A DNA stretch of 64,000 nucleotides from Linnemannia elongata. Its lineage: Eukaryota > Mortierellomycota > Mortierellomycetes > Mortierellales > Mortierellaceae. The notes under the pieces were generated by a model. The model was given only the letters and a program-made list of their open reading frames with translations, made no database searches and was not told where the DNA came from. The stretch lies in NCBI GenBank assembly GCA_036320915.1, contig JAXBDG010000008.1:2170001-2234000 (forward strand). Reading direction: 5' to 3'. A program made the translations under genes and the position numbers. Below, piece after piece: positions 22,301 through 33,380 of this stretch (the stretch's first letter is position 1; the number at the start of each line of letters is the position of its first letter).

Positions 22301-23545
22301 TGATACCCTTCTTCCCCCTCCTCCACTTCATGCTCAATTCTAATAAGAGGAACAACATGACACGCAGCCTATTTGTTTTTGTTTTCTTTCGCCTCGACAT
22401 TACTCGACGGTATTTTCTCACTCTTTGTTTGTATTTTACGGGGTCTTTTGAGGAGGGAGCTCGACGAATGGCATTAAATGCATCCCAAAAAAGGTGGTCC
22501 TGCACGGAGTTTTTTGATGCTTGTTCTTTGTTTTGCTGTAGCTGTCGTTACCTTTCTGGTGTTCATGACACCTTCCCTCCAATCACCAACGGAAATCGCA
22601 CTGTTGTTTTTTGTACAGCTGTTGCACACTGGCCAGTAAGGCAAGCTAGCTCAGCCAGTCTTCCTATCTCACGGACTTTCTAACCCTGAAAAAAAGCACA
22701 GTTCATCCAGTCTTTGGTCGTCCTCCCTTTTCCTTTTCTTTGAGCCCTCGTTGATTCTTTGAACATTCAAGCCTTTTTCTTGTCTTGCTTTCTCTTTGTC
22801 TTTCTTCTTCACTCCTCCCTGTTCCTCTTCAACTCTTCCCTCCTTTTTTCGCGCCTTCCTGCTTCTCCCTTACAACTTTTTTTTCCCTCTTTCACTCTCT
22901 CTCCTCATTTTTTACTTTTTTGTATTTGCGTGCTTGCGTGTCTTTCCTTTGGACAACAACCAAGGCAGACCAGATCCATCCTCAGTTCTCAGATCCCTCC
23001 CATTCTCAAACGCGTCGACATTCATAAATAGTGCCCTTACCCCAACTGCAACAAATGTCGTTTTTCTTCGTAGCACCCCAGTTGTCCCCTTTCAGCAACA
23101 ACAATGTAAAAATAACCCCAAATATCCATGGGTATTATTTCAGTCTTCATTGTCGTTATCTATCATCATTTTTTAAGTATTATTGTACCAGACTGGAACC
23201 TCATTGCTTATTATTCCATGGTCCATTCTTTCTATTCTCTCACCCTACCCAACCCACTCATTCTCCGTCTTTCTCTCTTCATCACTCCGTCTCTCTCGAC
23301 CCCTTCCTTGCTCGATCGAGGAAGAAAAGAGAGAGCGAGTAATATCCTCAATGGTGGTTAAGCAATGTCATTCTATCTATTTATGAACACGAATTAATCT
23401 TCCTCTCTTCATTTATGCTTTGTCTCTTTCTTCACCTTTTTAGATCTATCCCCATCCTCTCGCTATACCCTCTTCCACTTCAACATCCAAATCACAAATC
23501 CTTCGTCAATTCCTCTTTCAAAAACCTATCCCCGTCCCAGTGCCT

Positions 23546-24292
23546 ATGTCCCTTGCTCGACCAGCCCCAGCCCTCCTCAGTAACCGCTCTGAACCCGCCC
23601 AATTTATCCCCGCCATGAACCCTTCCACTTCCTTCACACTCACCGCCGTGGGACTTTTGTCGCCCAAGATCAAGTGCCAGTCCGAGAACAAGAAGGAGTA
23701 TTATACCTTCCAGTCCAAATCGGATGCAGTTAACCGCAACATGACGATCAAGGACTTCAAGGGCAACCAAGTCTGCAAAGTCAAGAACAAAGGCGAGCAT
23801 CTCCTTGATCTCTACCTGACCACTGATTCCAAGGATATCAACGTCCAGTTCCGAGACATGATTGCCTTCAAGAAAGCCGTCGAGAAGAACGGTGCCAACG
23901 GAGCCAAGATGCCTGCCATCTACCAGCCCGGGGATGAAGACGATGAGCGCTCAGATCCTCGCTATACTGAGACACAGGGAAACACCAACATCTGCTGGGC
24001 TTTTGAGTTTGAAGGACGTATCTACCAGTGGACTTCCGCCGGTGGTCAAGGAATCCATGCTCCTCCAGGCTCGGATGTCCTTGTCTGCCACCAAACGGGG
24101 GCCGGACCTGTGACAAAGGTTGCCAAGCTGGCCAGCAGCCATACCGGTGCCTCAGACAAGCTAACGGTCTCGAATGGATCGACAGCAACAGTTCTCGACA
24201 AGAACGGTCTCCAAATCCTCCTCCTCACAAGCGTACTCAGTCTGATGGAGATTATGAACGACCGCAGCCGAGAGTTGCTCGATTTCGACTAA
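23546..24292 (+). CDS. Tubby/LURP-like beta-barrel domain protein (tentative)
   Basis: A single-exon frame of 248 residues; the start is the first ATG (MSLARPAPALLSNRSEP). The body is a series of short beta-type segments: FTLTAVGLLSPKIKC, EYYTFQSKSD, MTIKDFKGNQVCKV, CWAFEFEGRIYQW, SDVLVCHQTG, and STATVLDKNGLQ. It ends with a hydrophobic helix, LQILLLTSVLSLMEIMNDRS. A beta-barrel closed by a C-terminal hydrophobic helix is the plan of tubby, phospholipid scramblase and plant LURP1-like proteins, so that fold is my best guess. Sequence motifs alone do not prove it, and no function follows. An acceptor-like CCCAG directly before the start suggests that the 5' UTR may be spliced. Confidence 0.6.
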   Translation: MSLARPAPALLSNRSEPAQFIPAMNPSTSFTLTAVGLLSPKIKCQSENKKEYYTFQSKSDAVNRNMTIKDFKGNQVCKVKNKGEHLLDLYLTTDSKDINVQFRDMIAFKKAVEKNGANGAKMPAIYQPGDEDDERSDPRYTETQGNTNICWAFEFEGRIYQWTSAGGQGIHAPPGSDVLVCHQTGAGPVTKVAKLASSHTGASDKLTVSNGSTATVLDKNGLQILLLTSVLSLMEIMNDRSRELLDFD

Positions 24293-24333
24293 AGGAATCT
24301 CTGTCTTTACCTCTCAATCTCCTACTCTTTCTC

Positions 24334-24394
24334 CCTTTCCATCTCTGTCTCCCTTTCCATCTCTTTCTCCACTTTCCATCTCTTTCTCCACTTT
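24334..24394. repeat. Tandem repeat, about 19 bp unit, three copies
   Basis: Three consecutive copies of TTTCCATCTCTTTCTCCAC occur; the first is slightly diverged (CTGTCTCCC). Pyrimidine minisatellite in the 3' flank of the 23546-24292 gene. Confidence 0.8.
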
Positions 24395-24920
24395 CTTCTT
24401 TCGTTCTCCCTCCTTGTCAACCGTTGTGCGCTCAGTCGTATCACGTTTCGCGATTTCATTTTTAGCCCCCCCTTGATCGCCCCCTTTTTTTCCTCCAGTT
24501 TTTCCTCCGAATTGAAAGCGCTTTTTCCTTCCCTTGTGTGAGTGAGCCTGGAGACATTTTTTCTTTGTCTAGGGGGGGATCCCAAACAAAGCCGTGCGCA
24601 CAATTGGTTAAACTGAAGGATTAGAAAGTGCCTCAATCCTTTATTTTGCTTGTTCTCGCTTATGACTTGTTCCCCCCCGTTCCCTTCTGTTTGAGAGACT
24701 TGGTTCAATATCTCTCGCGAGTTGTATTTTTTCTTCTTCTTTGTTCTGTAGTATCATTTGTTGGCGCATCACCCACCCAAATTCCTGCCCTTGTTAGTTC
24801 GCCTTGTTCTGTCTTTATTTGTTACATTTCGATATCCCTCTCTCTCTCGCCATCCCTATCCACAAAAGAAACAAACAAAAAAAATTCATAAAAAAAATAC
24901 CAACCTAGATACCTCTTTGA

Positions 24921-24926
24921 AATAAA
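24921..24926 (+). terminator. Candidate poly(A) signal of the tubby-like gene
   Basis: AATAAA lies 629 nt after the stop, which would give a long CT-rich 3' UTR. It is the clearest signal between the two genes. Confidence 0.35.
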
Positions 24927-25158
24927 ACAAAAACATGTTTCTTTGCTGATAAGTAAACGCGTTGGTTGAGCTTATTTCATGGACGCGCTGTAGAATTGAT
25001 TGGAGTTGAGTGGCTTGGCAAAAATCTGATCAGACAGGGAACAAAGCGAACGAACGAACGAGAGGAGGAAGGTGGAAATGGAGAGGGAGAGAGGACAAGA
25101 TGAAAAAGAAAAGTTCCCATCTACCATTATTAATCATCTCACAGCAACACAGAACCCG

Positions 25159-26889
25159 ATGGCAGACATGAACACAGCAGCAGCAGGACCAGGGGCAGGA
25201 GCAGCAGGACATACTGGAGGAGCGCCAGCAGGAGCTGGACCTGTCCCAAGGTACATGACGTTAAAGAAGTTGCATCCTCACCATCTACGGCCCGCCTTTT
25301 TCTCTTCTTCCTTCTAAGGCCGACAAGGCTGGGGGGAACGGACTACTCTTAGCATGTCGAACCATGTTCGCTGGATCTACACATATGCCAATCCTAGTCC
25401 TTATAGCTCATACTCACCCGCACAATCTATCTCTTATACCAATGACTTGTAGCGCAGGAGCAGGATCGGAGAAGAGCAGCAGCCACCAAAATCCCAACGC
25501 TAACACCAACACCAGCAGCACCTACATCAAGAGCAGTCGGTACGTCGATGATGATACCATCGACAAGGACGACGATGGGGATGAGGCAGATCTGGATGAT
25601 GACGAGTTGTTTGAGGAGCTCGAGAATGATGACTACCATATGGCCAGTTTCCGTGAGCAGCGAATCGAGGAGCTGAAAGAAGAGTAAGTCTCATCTGTCG
25701 CTAGTTCCCTTTCTCTCTCGGTAAATGTGAGCGTGAGTGAGTTCTAATTAACAATTTCCTTCCTTCTTTCGTTCGTTCTTCTTCAAATGTAGGGTGGCGA
25801 AGAGAAAGATGATGATGGAGAGCGAGAGTGGCTTGTACAAGGACATTACAGACGAGAAGGAAGTCATGGATATCACGACCAAGACCAAGCACTGTGTCGT
25901 TCACTTTTATCACTCGGATTTCAGACGCTGCATGATTGTCGACAGGCATCTCGAGGTAACATGAACGCGTGCCACTTTTGCTAGGCACTTATAGGAGTTC
26001 TGACCAGGAAGAAAGAAAAAAGAGACTTATCGACCATGGGCATGCATAACTACGCATCAAAGGCCACAATAGTTTGGATGCAAGACTTTTCAAAAGCGGC
26101 TATTGTTGGGCGCAATTACCTCTCAATGGCTACAGTTGTTGGGTGCAACAACCTACTACGATGGGGACAGAGAAATTGGGGTCTGCCATGTCCGTTAATA
26201 ATAGTCAGTACATTCAGCTTCCTCTAACTATTAATGTTACTCTCTGGTGTGGACTCAAACATTTCAAACAGACTTTGGCAAAGAAGTACTTCAAGACAAA
26301 GTTTGTCAAGATCAAGGTCGAGAACGCCCCCTTCCTGGTGGAAAAGCTGCAGGTCAAGATCTTGCCATGTGTCATCTCGTTCGTTGATGGAATTGCAGTT
26401 GACAGGTAAGATAATCGAGCAGAGCAACGGTGTGGTTGATATTATTAATTATAGCACAGATACCTCATGGACAGGCAGGACAGTGCACAGGGAACAGAAA
26501 AGGGAAATGAATGGGAAATTAAATTATTCCACCACATAAACCACATGTTGTGGAGGTAAAGAGATGGAGAGTGAAGGGCAGAGAGGGTGAGGAGGAAGGA
26601 GAGAGAAGCTAAAAACGAGACGAATGGAGAAGGGAAGAGAGGAAAGGGAAAGTAAACAAGAACATAGTACTAATTCTATTTTCTCTCAATTGTCCTATAT
26701 ATTTTTAGGCTGATTGGATTCGAGGAGCTAGGCAACACGGACAACTTTTCGACAGCGATGCTAGAGTTGCGGTACAAGACTGCTGGTGTGATTGAGGACG
26801 ATAAAAAAGTCGACCCGTCCAAACTGAAGAAGAAGTCTATCTTTGGACGCGACTATGGGACTGACGAAGGAACCGACGATGACTATTAA
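25159..26889 (+). CDS. PLP1: Phosducin-like protein, TXNDC9/Plp1 type
   Basis: Five exons (25159-25250, 25453-25683, 25793-25955, 26272-26405, 26709-26889) give 266 residues. After a Gly/Ala-rich N terminus comes an acidic segment (DDDELFEELENDD), the FREQRIEELKEE helix typical of the family, and a thioredoxin fold at about 125-230. The fold has KHCVVHFYHSDFRRCMIVD and FVKIKVENAPFLVEKLQVKILP, with LIGFEELGNTDNFST near the end. The position of the catalytic CxxC holds a single Cys (FRRC), as in TXNDC9, so no disulfide chemistry is expected. The family acts with the CCT chaperonin in tubulin and actin folding. An in-frame ATG at 25078 would add 27 residues; I prefer 25159. The third intron carries an internal repeat. 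Confidence 0.9.
26062..26152. repeat. Imperfect tandem repeat inside a TXNDC9 intron
   Basis: Three diverged units start at 26062, 26098 and 26128 (36 and 30 bp periods). They share GGCYA at the start and a core close to GTTGGRYGCAA. They lie in the intron 25956-26271. Confidence 0.6.
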
Positions 26890-29555
26890 TGCAGCACAGC
26901 GAGGCCACATAACATTTGTTTCCATATGCAACCAACTACAGTAAACAACATCAAACGCGAAACTACATGAGAATTTCAGGTGTTGTTTTGAGAGGCGTAA
27001 GAGCTTTATCCGGTGGCACCGCTAAAGTCATTCTACAGGTTCACTTTATTCTGCGGGATCTTTTAACAATAAGCGACGTGCGGGGAGGGTTTCTATGGTA
27101 ACGGTTGTAGTGGCTATCGATGATGGTATCGTTTTGTTACATCTTGCCTGCTGACTGTCCTTGTACTCTCTTGGGAAAGTAAGCTGGTGCAAAGGAAGAC
27201 AAGAAAGACAGGAAATTGAGAGACGCCAGGCGCTGAACATAAATAAGACGAAAGCCGGGCAAGGATGAAGAAGAAGAGAGGGAAGGTGTAAGTGAAAAGT
27301 CGAATGTAAAGAGAGGAGAAAAAGAAAAAAAAATAGAGAGACAGGTAGAGACCGACAGAGTGTGTGCGTGTGTGTGAGAGAGAGAGAGGCAAGGAGGAAT
27401 GGAGCACTTGCTTGGTACAAGAATCCTAACCCTCTATACCAATCATCAATTCTCACCGTGAGACCTTTTCTCTTTAACTTTCATTTTCGGCATTTCTCTT
27501 TTTGCACATTCAGATACAAGGAGAATCGATTTTGGGGTTGAAGTCGAAAAGCGATATCAATTGGAGTGCGCATGGTGGGATGCTGTTGTGCACGGTGGTT
27601 TGTTGTTGTTTGGTAGGTTGGTTCACTGGTTGGTTGGTTGGTTAATTGATCAGTTGTTAATGATGTGCTTGCTTTATTTTTTGATTTTTCTCGGGTTCCG
27701 TTCGTTCTATTCCGTTGAGCGTCATTTTTTCTTTCGCGCGAGAGGAGAGCACACGAGGGAGAGAAGTTGACTGAGAGGCGTAGCACAGGTTGGCATTTGT
27801 TTGTAGTTTGACTCTTGAATGTTCTGTTTGTTCGTTTTCTCGCAGTTTTTTTTTTTTTTTTTTTTTTTTTGTGCATGAATCGGTGGGCCAATCGAATCAT
27901 GCTCAACTCCAAGAAGTCTAGAACTACCGGCGTGACCCGTCACCTGTCTCCTTTTTAACTTCCCTGCCCTTCGTATCCGACCATTAGCGCAACGCCTTAA
28001 ATTTGTTTTTGTTTTTGTTTTTTCTGCCTGCATTTATTTTCTTTAACCGCGCTAAGGAGATCGACAAAGTAGGTGAGCCGCTTTTTAAAAGTTGAGCAGA
28101 ACATCTCTAACGCTGCACACTGCAGGCAATTGGAAAAAAATGTAGAAAGATCCAAGAAAAGAAGCAGAAAAAGGAGAAAAGGGCGAAAAAATAAAAGATC
28201 TGCAGAGCACTTTTCGTGATATTGAGATATTCGTGTTTTGAATAGAGTTGACAGTACTCTCGAAATGTGCTGTCTGTCTATATGAAATCCGATGGTAGGG
28301 ACAGGTAGAGAGAACGAGGGAACGACGGGTTGGAGGAAGGAAGAGACAGGGGGAAAAAGGGGAAAGTGATAGAGAAGAAAGAAGATAAGAGAGACGAGAG
28401 AAAAGAGAGTGGAGAGTACCAATTAAAACGTGTTCGAGTCGGACAAGCAATGGGTTTCATAGTATAGGACAACACGCCCACCGACCCACAGCAACAAAAA
28501 GCCTTGATGCTCAGTGGAGTAAATTCGTGTCCGGAAGTGAGGTCTCTACTTGTTCTCCGAAATGACGCTGGCCATCTATGCAGACGAAAGAAGATTTTGG
28601 AAGAATGAAGAACTGGTTGAAGGAGGACCCGATGAGAAACTCAGACAGATAAACGCGCAGAACGAAATAAGATGATCATTTGAGAGAATCACATCGACAT
28701 ACAGGCATGGGGAGGTTCGCCGTTGACATGCAACAAGATCGCATCTCTTTTCTGTGTGCCTGAAAAAAATACAACGGCAAGGTCAAAGAGTCCAAAGAGA
28801 GAATGTTCAGGACCCGGATCTTAGGTCTTAACTCTCTTTCTGTGCCCCTTCTGTTTTCTCCCTTTCTTTTTGCTACTTATGCTGCTCACTTTTTTTTTTT
28901 TTTTTTTTTTTTTTGTGGATAAAAGGTTGGGGTGGACACCCGCACTGCACATACAAGCAAAAAAAAAGATGTGCAATGTCAACAATGCATAACCCCCGAA
29001 GTTTGCTAACATACTCATACACCACACACACACCATGAAAATATGTGCCGTAGGATTGTTACACAACGGCTCAAAAGGTTGGCAGTTCCTGATTAGGACA
29101 GCAAAGGGAAAGGACTTTCATTGGGTCAGAATGCAATAGGACTTCCAGGGCTGAGGCAGGCGCTCTCGTCCTTCTCTACACTAGGAGATCGTTTGTTGTG
29201 CTGGCTTGTTGTGTACTTTGGCTTGTCGTGTCGTGCTTGTTTGTATACACACTGAGAATGATAAAGGCAGATGCAGTGAGTGCGTGTGTGTATCAATCGA
29301 GTTTTGGTCGTTGTGTTGTTATTGACATTATTGGGGGGGGGGGGTTCATTTATCCAGGCGTCGTTGCTCGCCATTCATTTTGCTAAACGATTCATGGTGA
29401 TCTGTGGGATACCATGAGTATAACAAAAAAATCAGCTAAAATTCAATAGGACATTGTCTGCCATATACAAAGGGAAGGATGGACAAGACTGCTACGAGAA
29501 GAAAGCAGAACAAAAGAAGGTGAATACGAGAGCTGGAATATGGTTCACATGGTTC

Positions 29556-29575
29556 GTTAGCCTCTTGAGGCTAAC
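29556..29575. repeat. Perfect inverted repeat, 9 bp arms
   Basis: GTTAGCCTC-TT-GAGGCTAAC is a perfect palindrome with a two-base loop in otherwise featureless DNA. No T-run follows on either strand that would suggest a Pol III terminator. Confidence 0.7.
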
Positions 29576-29979
29576 GTGGACCCAATATTTTTGCCTTCGC
29601 CAAGATAGCTTTCAAGCGGTAAAAAAAACGACGTGCCAGAAGGTGGTGTTATTTTCGACGTTTAGTATGTTTGGTGCTAGTGTCTAAATGATGGAGACAC
29701 AAAAGGGACTGGAAGTGCCTGGACCTTCTCTGCACTAGTCTTTGAGAGATGAACCTTGTGAGAGGAAGGCGATCGTTGGTCTCTCTCTCTTTTTTTCTCT
29801 TTCCCTTCCTGCAGCCTCCCAAAGGTTGCATAGTTGCTCAAACCATGGCCCATGACTTCCCTTACCTTGCCATGGATTGAAAACTCTGGTGGCGTGTAAT
29901 GCATCCATCCTCGATCCAAAAATTAAAGTTGAACATGTTTTTTTTGTTTTTTTACGCCTCTCTCTCTCTTTTCCTATCT

Positions 29980-30001
29980 CCCCCCCCCCCCCCCCCCCCC
30001 C
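29980..30001. repeat. C22 homopolymer
   Basis: Twenty-two consecutive C follow a CT repeat. Such a run could form an i-motif, or a G-quadruplex on the other strand. Confidence 0.9.
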
Positions 30002-33000
30002 TTTCTTACAGTCCTCCGTCATTCATGTAGGCAACATGATGTGTCCCTATCATCCTTTTCCCTATTGTTCCCAGTGTATTATTTCCGCCGTATGATTCAT
30101 TTTTTGCTTTTTTTTGTGCTTTGTTGATTGATGCCTTGAGCAATTACAAGTTTTACCAAAAAAAAAAGTACTGCTAGTGTAGAAAACATCCCCATCATTC
30201 ACCTACTCATATCAATTCACACACACACACAAAAAAACACATGCTGTTTGTGCTGAGGTATAGGGAAGGGGGCCTTTACTTTCAAACAGCTTGTTAGTGC
30301 AAAAAAGCGTCTGATCTGACAAACCGTGGTCCTCTCAACATCTATCACTGAAACAACTGCTATGGTGCGGTGCATGTCTGCATGCAGTGCACGACATTTC
30401 CACAAGAGATATAGGGTATACATTGTACACATGCTCAAGGACTGGACAGGGTTCCAATTCAATAGCTGCAAGTAAATGACGACGACAACAACAAAGCGAA
30501 CAAATGATATGCTGAAGCACGCAACATGTGCATGGTGGAGAACGAGGGACATAACGGTGCAGAGGGACTTGTGGAGGAGGAAGGAGCAGCAAGTCAGAGG
30601 CCCAGTGCTTTTTTCATCTCCCGAAAAATAAGAACACAACAACCATGACATGCGACCCATGATCCTGTGAAGGCGAGATCCCTGGGTATCTGACAAAATA
30701 ACAATGGATGAAAAGGCTATAATTTAGTTCATTTGTTCTGATCAAGGTCAGTGGGCAGACACCCCTATTTCTCTTCATGGCTCAATCATATGAAAGAATG
30801 GTATATTTTTATCGCGTACGCGACTCGCTGTGCCTCTTATCTTTCGCCTTCTCTACAGTCATTCGTCCATTTCTTCCTTCTCGTAGTTTCTTTTGTTCGC
30901 TTGTTGGCCTGTCGATCAGTTTCGTTTTTTTTGTTGGTTCATGCGCGAAGCTCTCTACGCGTGCGTCCTCTATGGCTGATTCTTCTGCACTCCTTCCTTA
31001 TTGCCTCCATATTGGGAGCCCGTGATGTTGGATATTATCCCCTGGATACAGGAGACGGGTTTTAAGGGACTAATAGGCGATATAGGGGTGGCCTTCAGTA
31101 CCGAAATAGGGGCAGGTACGTCGTTATTTTTGGAGGGAAAACAGCACAACATCAAAGCCTGGGCTAAGAGTGTGAGGGAATGGTGAAGGAGAACAGAGAA
31201 GGGAAGAGGAATGCTCACCACGCTAGTGAAGGGAGTGGCTATCGAACTCAGAGGCGAAAAGAAGAGTCAACAAATTGACGAATAGGAAGATGCATGTTCT
31301 CTTCTATTCTATTCTCAATCTGCCTTGCCTTTGAGGGGCAGGGTATATCACAAGGAACTTTGAGTTAGGGGGATGGAAGACCCAAAGGGACCAGAAACAA
31401 AAAAAAAACAAAATATGCTCACTCTGAAATGCCTACATTGCCTTCAGTCTTGACGATATGGGATCCACTCCTTCACATATTTCTACGGGGCCAATGCATT
31501 GGAAATAGACATACAAACCCACTCATGATTCGCTTGTTGTTGAATTGAGAAGGGGGGGGGGACGTGAGCCCTTCAATTCGTTTCGAAGAAGAGGGGCCAG
31601 GGTTGAGGGGGTTCCTCTCTGTATCCATCCTTAATCCTGTATCCTCCATCCCTTCCTCTCTTTTCTTTTCTTTTCTCTCATTCTCACTCTCGTTATAAGC
31701 GATGGGCCTACCACCATTGCCACCATGGGCATGTAAACAAAGCTTCCGCCTCTTCTACTCCTGTTTTTCTGTGTTTCTATTTTCTTCTCGGTTCAGGTTC
31801 CTTCTTCACCCTTGCGGTATAGAGCGCAGAAAGAAAAAAAGAGCATAGGAAATCAAAGGAAACGAATGAAAATTGACCATGATATTTAGCAGATCGCTGC
31901 GTTTGAATAGTCGTGCTCCATTTAATTCATTTACTCATGCTCACTCGCCCTATTCTAAAGTTACGGATCTGCATTAATAACGAGGCGAGGCTATCCTTTG
32001 GAAGAGGAAGGGTGATACTACTCATCCTTTGTTCTTGTTCGTGGACAGGGGTTGGCCTGTGTCTGAGAACCGATTCGTCTCGATATTTGACGCATCGGCT
32101 TGGCCGGAATAAAAATAGCAACGACATGGTGTGGTATGGTCTATTAGTCAACTCAAGAGGCAAACGGTAAGATCAAGAAGGCGAGGAATACTGTAGTCTG
32201 CCAGTGCGTAAACTAACCTTACGGTATTGATAGGTGCGGTTTGAATAGGACCTGTCCTTTTTCTCTCTGTCTGTCGCCCTCCGTTTCTATCGGTAGAGGT
32301 TTTGTTATCGTGTGTGCAACACATTTGGGTGAATGTTCAATTACAGAAAGAAAGAGAGTTGCAAGGAAACATGAGCTGGGCAGGGATGGTCATCAGGGCA
32401 CAAGCTGGAGTCTTTTCTTGCTGCATCCCTCCTAAACGTGTTGCAAATCGGCTATTTTTTGCCAGTGTTGCTGTGGTTGCTTCTCGTGCTCTCGTGGCTC
32501 AGACACATTTTTTCCCTCTCTTTTTTTTTTTTTTTTGCAACTCTCGCTATTCGCAAGGGATAGATCTGTTCTGTCAGTATGAACAAACAAACAGTGCATT
32601 ATTTTGAATGAGTGAAGGATTCAATTGAGTGTAGAGATTGAGTTGAGAAGCACCGCTGTCCTTGATGCTGCTGTCCTTGATGCTGCTGTCCGTGGTTTCT
32701 TTGCTGTGGCGGCAAAAAAAGCACAGGTTCATATTCAATTATATATTATAAATTACAATTCATTATCTATTGATGCATATAGCATGGAAATCCCCCTCAC
32801 CCATGGTCCATGGAGGCGGCTCTCTCGTCGTTGATCTCTTAGCTTCCTCTCATTCTCCGTTTTTTCTCTCTCAGTCTTTCGTTCCTTCTCTGTCCTTTAG
32901 CTTGTTTCTGTCCTCCGACTATAAGACCATGGTCAATCCCCACCAAAAGTGCCTTTTTTTTTCCGTACCTCACATCTTTAACTTCTTCAATATCGACATT

Positions 33001-33380
33001 CCATACCGCACTCTCTTTTCCTTGTACTTATTTTCTATTATTTTCTCTCCACTTCTCTTTTCTGTTGTTGTTGTCATTATTTCTTATCTTGACTTGTTCA
33101 TTATCTACTTCCACGTACCATAGCCTTGTATCAAAATCTCCCTCCACTCTCCGCTCTTTGTTCATATACTCCATCCTTTCGATTCTATTCAATCCTTCCT
33201 TTTGACTATTCCCTCAATCACTCACCCTCTTACTCTCAATTCTCCACAACGCCACTCTCAATACCACCCTTCGCTTATTTCCCTCCTAAAACAACCGACC
33301 AACAACAACGTCTTCTCTACCTCTTCTCCTCCACAGCTCTCTATTGTTCCTTCCCTCTACATCCCACACAACCGAACACA

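Larger units (their letters stand above)
15101..23545. other. Gene desert, 8.4 kb
   Basis: No protein gene or structured RNA was recognised. The region is full of homopolymers and strand-biased tracts. Purine-rich + blocks lie at about 16430-16500, 19025-19130 and 19450-19520. Pyrimidine-rich + blocks lie at about 18180-18390, 20830-21030, 21220-21640 and 22690-23540. The only stretch that does not look low-complexity is about 20000-20550, where both strands stay open for over 100 codons without a known domain. The last 2.3 kb looks like the promoter and leader of the gene at 23546. Confidence 0.55.
24293..25158. other. Intergenic, 3' UTR of the tubby-like gene and promoter of TXNDC9
   Basis: The first part is CT-rich with a tandem repeat (24334-24394); AATAAA occurs at 24921. 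A purine-rich stretch at 25050-25100 precedes the next start. No gene was seen. Confidence 0.5.
26890..33380. other. Gene desert, 6.5 kb
   Basis: No convincing gene. It contains long homopolymers (T25 at 27846-27870, T25 at 28890-28914, G12 at 29333-29344, C22 at 29980-30001, T17 near 32521). Purine-rich + blocks lie at about 27250-27400 and 28290-28420. There is a 20 nt perfect hairpin at 29556-29575, and a short frame at 31028-31186 (MLDIIPWIQETGFKGLIGD...) without low complexity. The final 500 bp is the CT-rich leader of the HMG gene. Confidence 0.55.
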
